Of a DNA stretch of 21,054 bases, positions 13,462-19,720 are shown piece after piece. Both the position numbers and the translations under genes were made by a program. Each line of letters begins with the position of its first letter. Position 1 is the stretch's first letter. The stretch lies in assembly GCA_035570275.1 (NCBI GenBank), contig DATMNI010000437.1, forward strand, positions 1-21,054. Direction: 5' to 3'. This stretch comes from DATMNI01 sp035570275. Its GTDB lineage: Bacteria; Acidobacteriota; Terriglobia; Bryobacterales; Bryobacteraceae. The notes below the pieces were generated by a model. That model saw nothing but the letters and a program-made list of their open reading frames with translations, did not search any database and was not told where the DNA came from.

Positions 13462-16287
13462 TCAGCGTTCGAACTCAACCATCCAGACGTCCGCTTCGGT
13501 TGTGCTCACACTGAAATAAATGTGGCCATCGTCCGGGCTCAGCGCAAACCCGCGCCGCGCAACTTCCTCTGGCATGACCGACACCAGTTCGCGCGTGCTT
13601 CCCGAGTCGCTGTCCAGGAGGTAAATTTTCCCTCTGTCCAGAAACAGCAGCCGGCGGCTGTCACTGAGCCAGACGGAATCCGCTCCGTGCGCTGTCAACT
13701 TTCGAAAACTCCGCGAGGCCAGTGTGTAGACTGCAATCCCATCGTCGCGGTTGAGGAAGCCGGCCAGCATGCGGCCGTCCGGTGACCACGTCCACGCGTT
13801 GAACACCTGGCCATCGCCGGGAAACTGCGGCAGCTTCTCAGGCGTTTGAGCCCCCCACGGCTTGCCTGTCTCTACAATAAATGTGCTAAAGCCGAACAAC
13901 GTATACGCCAGGTACTTCCCATCCGCGGACCATACCGGCCACGCGACGTTGTTCCCTGCCAGATGCGTAATCTGGCGAAACTCGCTGCCGTTGGCGTCAG
14001 TCGTCCAGATCTCCCAATCGCCGCTGCGCGTGGAGAAGAACGCGATCTGCCGGCCGTCGGGCGACCAGCGGGGTCCCCGGTTACGACGCCCCCCGTTAGT
14101 GAGTTGCCGCAGACCGGACCCGTCAATGCTCAACACGAAGAGATCCTCTTCCTGTTCGGTGGAGTTGTAGGCCAGCCACTTGCCGTCGGGGGAGAGCGCC
14201 GGACGCGACACTCCCTTGGAGCTTTGGATGATCTGCTTCGGCTCGCTGATCAGGCGTTCCCGCACCGGATCGAAGCGAACTGTGCGCAACCGCCCCGTTG
14301 TAGACTGCTGCACGTACACCATGTGCCGGCCGTCGCGGGAAAAGCTGAGGTGCGCCGGGTAGGAAGCCGGAGTGTGGATGGGCTCCGGCGCTCCCCGCGC
14401 TTCTCCGGTGCTGGCTTTCATCGGGATCCGCCAGATCCCCATGCTTCCGCCGCGATTGCTGCAGAAATAGAGCCAGGCGCCGTCTGGCGACCATACCGGA
14501 TTCCAGTCGAGGAAGGGGTCGTGCGTAATCCGAGCCGCGGGTCCGCCGGAGGCCCTTATCGTCCACAGATCGCGATCTCCGTCCAGGTCGATCGCCCAGT
14601 AGGCAATATACTCCCCGTTCGGCGACCACTGCGGCTGTACCCCATCGTCCTTGGTCACCATGCGCTTGCGACCGCTCGCAACCTCCACCGACCAAAGCTG
14701 GCTGACTCTCCCGGACCGGTCCTCGGGGCGCGTGATGCCCTCTTCGGCATAGACGATTTGCCGGCCGTCGGGAGACCACGCCGGGTTGTAGCCGGAATCG
14801 GCAACGCGCCGTACACCCGCGCCGTCACTGTGCATCACGAAGAGACCCCCTCCCTCGCGCTCGGAGCGGAACGCGATGGATCTGCCGTCGGGCGAGAATG
14901 CGGGCTGGGTATCGTCGAAGGCTGTGTGTTCGGTCAGATTGACCGCCTCCGCGGATCCTACCTGTTGAAGATAAATATCCCAGTTGCCGGATGCTTTGCC
15001 GGCGTACGCCACACTCTTGCCATCCGGGGAGAGGCTGGGGAAGAGTTCCGCACCCGGGTCGTTGGATATCTGTGCGAAGACCCTGCCATCTACCGACCGG
15101 CGAGCGCCGTGCCCACCGAAGAACAGGTACGCCAGCAGCACACCGAAACCCGTCGACAGCGCCAGCGAGCCGGTCCACATACCAATCCCCGGGCCGTGGC
15201 GCCACCACGGTCTCGCCGCCGGCGGCTGCATCGGACCCAGAGGCGCGGCGGCGGCCTCGAGTGCGTATCCGACATCCTGGGCCGACTGGAAACGATTCTC
15301 GGGCGCCTTATCGAGGCAATGAAGAATGACGCTCCGGATCGCCTGCGGGATGGCGGCGCCTGCTTCGAGCAGATCGGCGGCATCGGCGCCGAGGATCGCA
15401 TTCATCGTGTCCACGGCGGAGCCGCGGTCGAAGACGTCGCGGCCCGTCAACATGCGGTACAGGACGGCGCCGAAGGAAAACACATCTGAGCGATAGTCGA
15501 TGGGCTCTCCGTGGATCTGTTCCGGCGGCATGTACTGCGGGGTACCTGCGATCTCACTGTTGGCAGGCAGCGTGCCCATACAGCCCTCGCCCATACTGCC
15601 CTCGCCCAGATGGGTCTTGTGTGCCAGGCCAAAGTCCAGCAGCTTCACCAGGCCTTCGCGCGTAATCATGATATTGCCCGGCTTGAGATCGCGATGTACG
15701 ATACCCGCGGCGTGCGCGGCAGCCAGGGCGCCGGCAATCTGAATCGCGTACGCCAGCGCCAGTTTCGGCGCCAGCCCCGCGGGCGGGATGATCTTATCGA
15801 GGGGCCGGCCTTCCACGTGCTCCATCGCGATGAAGTCGATGTCGCCGTCGCGCCCCACGTCATGCACCGTGACAATATTCGGGTGGCTCAGGGCGGAAGC
15901 GGCGCGGGCTTCGCGCATGAGACGCTGCCGATGGGCGGGATCGTTCACTTGCTCAGGGCGCAGCACCTTCAGGGCGATGCGGCGATCCAGGCGCGTATCC
16001 CACGCGCAGTAGACCACCCCCATGCCGCCCTGTCCGACCCTGGTTTCCACGCGATAGGGCCCGAGCATTGCGCCCGGCGTCAGTTCCGGCGCCGCCAGCC
16101 GGGCGAAGGCGCCGAGTATCGGGTTTTCGAGCGGGCCAGGTTCCGCGTCCAGTAGCCGCTCAACCTCCTCGCGCAGACTCAAATCGGAGCCGCAGCTCTT
16201 CTTGAGAAACGCCAGGCGCTCTTCGCCGGGCAATTCCAGCGCGGCGCCAAAAATCTCCTTGATCCGCGCCCAGTGCCCGGACGTCAT
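13462..16287 (-). CDS. Ser/Thr protein kinase with transmembrane helix and C-terminal TolB/PD40 propeller
   Basis: This 941-residue protein has an N-terminal helical segment (1-75), a PknB-type kinase domain (about 78-345), one transmembrane helix (about 370-390) and a long C-terminal beta-propeller region. Kinase motifs are intact: GQGGMG (85-90), K107, E126, HRDLKPGN (198-205, catalytic D200), DFG (218-220) and GTPQYMPPE (248-256). Roughly ten WSPDG-type repeats (FSPDGRSIAF, WSPDGRQIVY, WSPNGEYIAY and others) mark TolB/PD40 blades, presumably periplasmic and ligand- or protein-binding. The activation loop contains a small duplication (GEGSMGEGCMG). Start: ATG 16287 overlaps the sigma-factor stop as ATGA, so translation is probably coupled; an in-frame start at 16341 would lie inside the sigma gene. 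The sigma/kinase pairing suggests regulation of the sigma factor by phosphorylation (inference). Confidence 0.95.
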   Translation of the reverse strand: MTSGHWARIKEIFGAALELPGEERLAFLKKSCGSDLSLREEVERLLDAEPGPLENPILGAFARLAAPELTPGAMLGPYRVETRVGQGGMGVVYCAWDTRLDRRIALKVLRPEQVNDPAHRQRLMREARAASALSHPNIVTVHDVGRDGDIDFIAMEHVEGRPLDKIIPPAGLAPKLALAYAIQIAGALAAAHAAGIVHRDLKPGNIMITREGLVKLLDFGLAHKTHLGEGSMGEGCMGTLPANSEIAGTPQYMPPEQIHGEPIDYRSDVFSFGAVLYRMLTGRDVFDRGSAVDTMNAILGADAADLLEAGAAIPQAIRSVILHCLDKAPENRFQSAQDVGYALEAAAAPLGPMQPPAARPWWRHGPGIGMWTGSLALSTGFGVLLAYLFFGGHGARRSVDGRVFAQISNDPGAELFPSLSPDGKSVAYAGKASGNWDIYLQQVGSAEAVNLTEHTAFDDTQPAFSPDGRSIAFRSEREGGGLFVMHSDGAGVRRVADSGYNPAWSPDGRQIVYAEEGITRPEDRSGRVSQLWSVEVASGRKRMVTKDDGVQPQWSPNGEYIAYWAIDLDGDRDLWTIRASGGPAARITHDPFLDWNPVWSPDGAWLYFCSNRGGSMGIWRIPMKASTGEARGAPEPIHTPASYPAHLSFSRDGRHMVYVQQSTTGRLRTVRFDPVRERLISEPKQIIQSSKGVSRPALSPDGKWLAYNSTEQEEDLFVLSIDGSGLRQLTNGGRRNRGPRWSPDGRQIAFFSTRSGDWEIWTTDANGSEFRQITHLAGNNVAWPVWSADGKYLAYTLFGFSTFIVETGKPWGAQTPEKLPQFPGDGQVFNAWTWSPDGRMLAGFLNRDDGIAVYTLASRSFRKLTAHGADSVWLSDSRRLLFLDRGKIYLLDSDSGSTRELVSVMPEEVARRGFALSPDDGHIYFSVSTTEADVWMVEFER
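15574..15610. repeat. 15-bp tandem repeat inside the kinase gene
   Basis: GCCCATACAGCCCTC (15574-15588) is followed by GCCCATACTGCCCTC (15589-15603) and a partial third unit GCCCAGA (15604-15610). In the protein this gives GEGCMGT preceded by GEGSM, in the activation loop between DFG and GTPQY. The unit length keeps the reading frame. Confidence 0.85.
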
Positions 16288-16859
16288 GGCGCGGCCTTTG
16301 ACGAGATCTCCACGCGCAACCAGGCTTTGGCCATGGCCCACTCACGCTTCACTGTGCGTGGCGCGATCGCCAGCGCTTCGGCCGTTTCCTCTACGGTCAT
16401 CCCGCAGAAATATCGCATCTCGACGACTTGCGCCTGTTGCGGATCCAGCTTTGCCAGACCTGCCAGGGCTTCATCCACGGCCAGCATCTCTTCGGACTGC
16501 CCGACGCCGCCTGAAATTTCGCAAGCTTCGATCTCGGCGGGTATCTCCCCGCCGCCCCGCTTGGCGGCTACCCGTTGGCGGGCGTAGTCTACCAGAATCC
16601 GCCGCATCAGTTGAGCTGCTACGCCCATGAACTGGGCGCGGTTGTGCCATGGCGTCGTCTGTCCGGCGAGCCGCAAGTAGGCTTCGTGAACCAGGGCGGT
16701 GGGCTGAAGAGTGTGGCCCTCGCGCTCGGCGTGCAGGAAGTGCGCGGCCAGCCGCTTGAGCTCGTGATATACCAACGGAATCAGTTTCGGCAGAGCTTCG
16801 CTATTGCCGCGCTTCATCTCGGCCAGCAGGACGGTTACGTCGCCCGGGGAATCGTGCAT
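16284..16859 (-). CDS. ECF-family RNA polymerase sigma factor
   Basis: The 191-residue protein has a sigma-2 region (about 20-95; LVYHELKRLAAHFL, LQPTALVHEAYLRL, ILVDYARQRVAAKRGGG) and a sigma-4 region (about 128-182) with helix-turn-helix MTVEETAEALAIAPRTVKRE. It matches the Sigma70_ECF subfamily (PF07638/TIGR02999-like) common in acidobacteria and planctomycetes, which directs RNA polymerase to a small set of promoters. No anti-sigma factor is nearby; instead the downstream kinase gene overlaps its stop codon (ATGA), suggesting kinase-dependent control. I prefer ATG 16859, which has GGAAA upstream; TTG at 16871 is possible. A 7-bp dyad lies 47-67 bp upstream of the start. Confidence 0.93.
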   Translation of the reverse strand: MHDSPGDVTVLLAEMKRGNSEALPKLIPLVYHELKRLAAHFLHAEREGHTLQPTALVHEAYLRLAGQTTPWHNRAQFMGVAAQLMRRILVDYARQRVAAKRGGGEIPAEIEACEISGGVGQSEEMLAVDEALAGLAKLDPQQAQVVEMRYFCGMTVEETAEALAIAPRTVKREWAMAKAWLRVEISSKAAP

Positions 16860-16905
16860 CGCGATTTCCAAGAGAGTTTATTTTACCGTCAACTTCCGGC
16901 CGGAC

Positions 16906-16926
16906 GCCATGTTGGACAGACATGGC
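16906..16926. promoter_or_regulatory. Operator-like inverted repeat upstream of the sigma gene
   Basis: GCCATGT (16906-16912) and ACATGGC (16920-16926) are exact complements with a 7-bp gap, 47-67 bp upstream of the sigma-factor ATG. The geometry suits a dimeric repressor or an RNA hairpin in a leader. No particular regulator can be named. Confidence 0.4.
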
Positions 16927-17027
16927 GGCCAGGCGTGTGGAAAAAAGACATTTGGCCCCGTTTCCTCACGGTCCCCGCGTACTGGATCAGATACAGCCTC
17001 TGGCCGTATCGTAAAACTCTTCCCATG

Positions 17028-17065
17028 CGGCCCGCCCTCGAGTTGTTGGGCGGGCCGTTCTTTTT
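17028..17065 (+). terminator. Strong Rho-independent terminator with no visible gene in front
   Basis: CGGCCCGCCC (17028-17037) pairs perfectly with GGGCGGGCCG (17048-17057) around a 10-nt loop, followed by TTCTTTTT (17058-17065). This is a textbook intrinsic terminator on the + strand, yet no + strand gene is seen upstream; the nearest coding sequence, the sigma gene, is on the other strand. On the minus strand the hairpin lacks a T-run. Confidence 0.8.
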
Positions 17066-17322
17066 GGTGGGGCGGGCGAGCACCGCCTCAAACATCGGAT
17101 TCAACCGCGGCAGAATCGGAGCGGCCACAATACTCCCGGCCACCCCCTCCACCATGGCCCTGACAGAGCGAAGGCACTCGCCGATGGAGCGGCTCCGCGG
17201 CCACGTGACCCAGGCGCGAGCGAAGGCGGATCGGGTTGTCACGGAAGTCACCTTCCAAGCCACGGCGTACGTAGCACTGGTCACTCCGCAGGTGGGCAGT
17301 GGCAGCGGACATTTTTTCCCGA

Positions 17323-18459
17323 TCAGGACGGGGAGCGAGAGAACAAAAAGTCGTCCTTCGGCTTCCACCGCCACTCCCGAATCTTGTCGTTGGCGCGAAC
17401 GATATCGGCAGAACCGAGTGTCCCGGCAAGCTGGTCGCGAATCGGTTCGGCTTCTTGGAAGCCATACTGCGCCGCGAGATAAAGCCAGGCGTAGGCGCCA
17501 ATGTCGCTCGGCTGAACGCCCAACCCCTTAAGATACATCTGCCCGAGAGCGAAGCAGGCCAACGAAAATCCCTGGCGGGCAGCAAGCTTGTACCATTTGA
17601 GAGCGTGCTCGTGGTCCCCATCTTTCGCGCATTCGGCCCCAAGATTAAACTGCGCCGGCGCCTCGTTTTGATCTGCCGCGAGTCTGTACCATCTCATGGA
17701 TTCTGCCCGGTCTTGAGGAACGCCACAACCGTTGAGGTATGCTGATCCGAGGTTGTTTTGCGCAGTCGCGTCGCCTGCCTGTGCCGCAAGGAGGAACCAG
17801 CGTACTGCCTCTTCGTCGTCCTGCTCAACTCCCCGTCCGGTGCGGTACGCGTCGCCCAGTTGGAATTGAGCATCCGTCTCGCCCTGTATAGCTGCACGCC
17901 TCCACCAACTCACGGCTTTTTCCCAATCCTTCGGCCCTCCAAGCCCTCTTGCGTATACGGCGGCTAGATTACACTGTGCTTCAACATCACCGGACTTGGC
18001 TGCCTCCAGGTACCGCCAGGCTTCCGGATCTTCGTCGCGGGGGAGGCACTTCCCCTCCCCATAGAGCAATGCCAATGCTCGGGCGGCCCTTTCGTGACCC
18101 TGGGCCGCTGCCTTGCGGTAATACGCTGCAGCCGTCTCGAACTCCTGCATGAACTCGGCATACCACTGTCCCAGATTGAACTGAGAAACCAAATGCCCCT
18201 GTTCGGCTGCGAGGCTCCACCATTTCAGGGCTTCCTTGTGGTCCTTAAGCACGCCGGCGCCATTGGCGTAGAGCGTCCCCAGATTGCACTGCGCCCACGC
18301 GTTCCCCTGTTCGGCAGCCAAGCGGAACCATCTCGCGGCTTCGGCGTAGTTCTGGGGAAGCTCTTCGCCTTTCATCCGCATTAGGCCTATTTCGTATTGA
18401 GCCTCAACGAGCCCATTCTCTGCCGCTCGCAAAGTCAGTTTAAGAGCTCTGTTCTTCAT
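17323..18459 (-). CDS. Sel1-like repeat (SLR/TPR-type) protein
   Basis: The 378-residue protein consists almost entirely of Sel1-like repeats of about 36 residues, roughly nine or ten copies (AARWFRLAAEQGNAWAQCNL, ALKWWSLAAEQGH, AVSWWRRAAIQGETDAQFQL, AVRWFLLAAQAGDATAQNNL, SMRWYRLAADQNEAPAQFNL and others), each with the WxxxAAxxGxxxAQxxLG core. Such solenoids are protein-protein interaction scaffolds. No signal peptide or catalytic domain is seen, so it is probably cytoplasmic. ATG 18459 has GAGGA about 11 bases upstream; a GTG at 18489 is the alternative. Its start overlaps the end of the preceding frameshifted gene (stop at 18440-18442), so it is probably the last gene of the antitoxin-toxin operon. 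A role in toxin biology is speculation. Confidence 0.9.
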   Translation of the reverse strand: MKNRALKLTLRAAENGLVEAQYEIGLMRMKGEELPQNYAEAARWFRLAAEQGNAWAQCNLGTLYANGAGVLKDHKEALKWWSLAAEQGHLVSQFNLGQWYAEFMQEFETAAAYYRKAAAQGHERAARALALLYGEGKCLPRDEDPEAWRYLEAAKSGDVEAQCNLAAVYARGLGGPKDWEKAVSWWRRAAIQGETDAQFQLGDAYRTGRGVEQDDEEAVRWFLLAAQAGDATAQNNLGSAYLNGCGVPQDRAESMRWYRLAADQNEAPAQFNLGAECAKDGDHEHALKWYKLAARQGFSLACFALGQMYLKGLGVQPSDIGAYAWLYLAAQYGFQEAEPIRDQLAGTLGSADIVRANDKIREWRWKPKDDFLFSRSPS

Positions 18460-18854
18460 TTTCGGAGGGATCCTCGGTGCTACACACACTGGCTGGCATC
18501 TTTGGACCGGCCTTCAGTCGGTGATTACGCTCAGAATCCGCAGCGTTTGTCGTGCGGTCCGGTCGCCGCTGCCCGCCCGCTAGCCGCTTGGCTTTTGCGA
18601 ACCATCGTTCTTGCTGCAGTGCAGATCGTACGGGCGTCCGCACGAAATCGGGGGCGCGCCACGCATACTCTGCTGCCTTCGCCTTTCCGGCCGCGCTCAA
18701 TGTTTTCACGTACGCGATGGCGGCATCTGCCGAAGTAGATGGCTGCTTTGCCGCATTCGAGAAGTTGCTCCTCAGTGCCGTCCCAAATGACAGCGTCAAG
18801 CTTCTTATCTCTCGCCCATACGATGATGGAGTTCCGCGCGGCCGGAGGAGACAT
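18440..18854 (-). pseudogene. Small conserved-looking gene with a one-base frameshift
   Basis: From ATG 18854 (GGAAGA ribosome binding site just upstream) one frame reads MSPPAARNSIIVWARDKKLD then AVIW and then loses sense. The next frame continues TALRSNFSNAAKQPSTSADA, then AIAYVKTLSAAGKAKAAEYA and WRAPDFVRTPVRSAL, to TAA 18442-18440. Removing one G from the GGG at 18784-18782 (minus strand) gives AVIWTALRSNF in one 137-residue frame. I recall a family of small acidobacterial and cyanobacterial proteins with AVIWTxLxSNF followed by a helical AIxYxxxLxxxxKxxAxEYxxxAPxxVxTPVR segment; its function is unknown to me. It lies between toxin and Sel1 gene and overlaps both. A sequencing error in the G run is possible; otherwise it is a fresh pseudogene or is translated by frameshifting. 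Confidence 0.72.
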
Positions 18855-19175
18855 CGCCGATCTTCCGAAACCGCACGCGATGAGTAGCGCATCCCGCACT
18901 TCAGCCCATCGCGTCTCTGATAGCTCGCAGAGGACTGGACCAAGTCGACTCCGTTGCGCCAGCGATACGTGATCGAAATTAAGCGCGCACGTGGCGGGCA
19001 TCCGGTCATCGGCGGTCAAGACTACTTCAGTAGTCAATCCTCGAATCGTTCGCGTCGCAGGTACGACGATGACCTCGTTCAGCTGATCGATGACATCATT
19101 TCGCGTGAGAATTAGAACCGGCCGACGCTTATCGGGAAGCCGAAACGTATACCAGCGGATCTCACCGCGCTTCAC
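18531..19175 (-). CDS. MazF/PemK-family toxin (endoribonuclease-like) with read-through tail
   Basis: Residues 1 to about 105 form a MazF/PemK-like domain: KRGEIRW at the start, RRPVLILTRND, VIVVPATRTIRG, then LNFDHVSLAQRSRLGPV and the final helix AEVRDALLIACGF. These toxins cleave mRNA and are neutralised by the upstream antitoxin, whose gene overlaps by 14 bp. GTG 19175 is chosen because GGGAGG lies six bases before it and the family starts MKRGE; ATG 19181 directly abuts that site. Family members usually end near residue 105-115, but here no stop follows. The frame continues through the start of the next gene (same frame) and its out-of-frame remainder to a stop at 18531, giving 215 residues. 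The codon after GFG is AGA, one change from TGA, so loss of the original stop is possible (inference). Whether the extended toxin is active is unknown. Confidence 0.82.
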   Translation of the reverse strand: MKRGEIRWYTFRLPDKRRPVLILTRNDVIDQLNEVIVVPATRTIRGLTTEVVLTADDRMPATCALNFDHVSLAQRSRLGPVLCELSETRWAEVRDALLIACGFGRSAMSPPAARNSIIVWARDKKLDAVIWDGTEEQLLECGKAAIYFGRCRHRVRENIERGRKGEGSRVCVARPRFRADARTICTAARTMVRKSQAASGRAAATGPHDKRCGF

Positions 19176-19377
19176 CCACATCCTCCCAGCCCTCTGCGTC
19201 CCAGGAAAGTGGCTCCTCGTCCGCTGAAAACTCGTCGCGTGAAGGTGGCACAGACCGGTAAACCGGCGCGTCCGCGCCCTGCGGTAAGGCAATCAACCGC
19301 AGCAGCCGTATGCGTTCCCCAGGCGTCAGCGACGCTACTAGCGGAAGAATGTCATCGGCCGTTAAAGTCTTGGCCAT
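19162..19377 (-). CDS. Antitoxin of the MazF/PemK-like toxin
   Basis: The frame from ATG 19377 encodes 71 residues: a short helical N-terminal part (TADDILPLVASLTPGERIRL) that may dimerise, then an acidic, probably disordered tail ending LSWDAEGWEDVGEAR. The tail resembles antitoxins whose acidic W/E-rich C-terminus blocks the MazF/PemK active site. No classical AbrB or RHH DNA-binding domain is obvious, so autoregulation is uncertain. Its stop overlaps the toxin start by 14 bp, the usual antitoxin-first arrangement. An in-frame ATG at 19386 is an alternative start; neither has a good ribosome binding site. The reading frame further upstream to 19455 is not protein-like. Confidence 0.75.
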   Translation of the reverse strand: MAKTLTADDILPLVASLTPGERIRLLRLIALPQGADAPVYRSVPPSRDEFSADEEPLSWDAEGWEDVGEAR

Positions 19378-19386
19378 CGATTGCAT

Positions 19387-19720
19387 TCTAGCAGGTTCAC
19401 ACCACTGAGCCAGACTCGGCGATGCCATTCGCCGCCAGTCCGTCGGCCCTAACAAGGGTCAGTCCACTTGGTCGTAGAGTCGCCAGCCTGCAGATTTGGC
19501 TTCATGCCGGGGTTGCCGCCGGTTGACGCGCCGCTCTGCCATAGCTCTTAGGAGCTACCAGGAAGTTTGGCGCCTCCGGGCGCGCCAGTCTTATCAATGT
19601 TTCGAATTGTCTTGGCTACTTCGAGCGGTCGGAAATCGCGGCCGGCTGGCCCCGGATGCGCGGCGATTGCGCGTATCTAGTGTGGACGCTATACGGTTCC
19701 ACACCAATCGAGGATGGCTT
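19387..19720. other. Divergent intergenic region between antitoxin and TIGR03437 gene
   Basis: No gene is visible in these 334 bp. It must carry the leftward promoter of the antitoxin operon, for which I see no strong match, and the rightward promoter and operator-like dyad next to 19721. Confidence 0.5.
19667..19704 (+). promoter_or_regulatory. Weak promoter with an overlapping 7-bp dyad
   Basis: TTGCGC (19667-19672) and TATACG (19690-19695) are 17 bp apart, matching consensus only in part. GTGTGGA (19680-19686) and TCCACAC (19698-19704) are exact inverted repeats with an 11-bp gap that encloses the -10-like box. A protein bound here would block transcription of the gene at 19721. Confidence 0.4.

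Larger units (their letters stand above)
16860..17322. other. Gene-free region upstream of the sigma factor, rich in hairpins
   Basis: No plausible gene lies in these 463 bp. It contains three dyads: 16906-16926, 16990-17010 and 17028-17057. The last is followed by a T-run on the + strand. Open frames on either strand run through these hairpins and have unlikely composition. It includes the promoter region of the sigma/kinase operon (minus strand) and whatever + strand transcript ends at the terminator. Confidence 0.55.

Noticed and set aside
13846..15489. 547-codon + strand frame
   Set aside because: It lies wholly antisense to the kinase/propeller gene, whose motifs are intact. Its sequence is rich in Arg, His and Pro with no recognisable domain; it reflects GC-rich codon bias.
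16889..17374. 161-codon minus-strand frame upstream of the sigma gene
   Set aside because: It runs through the terminator hairpin and two other dyads, overlaps the end of the Sel1 gene, and has no recognisable domain or ribosome binding site.
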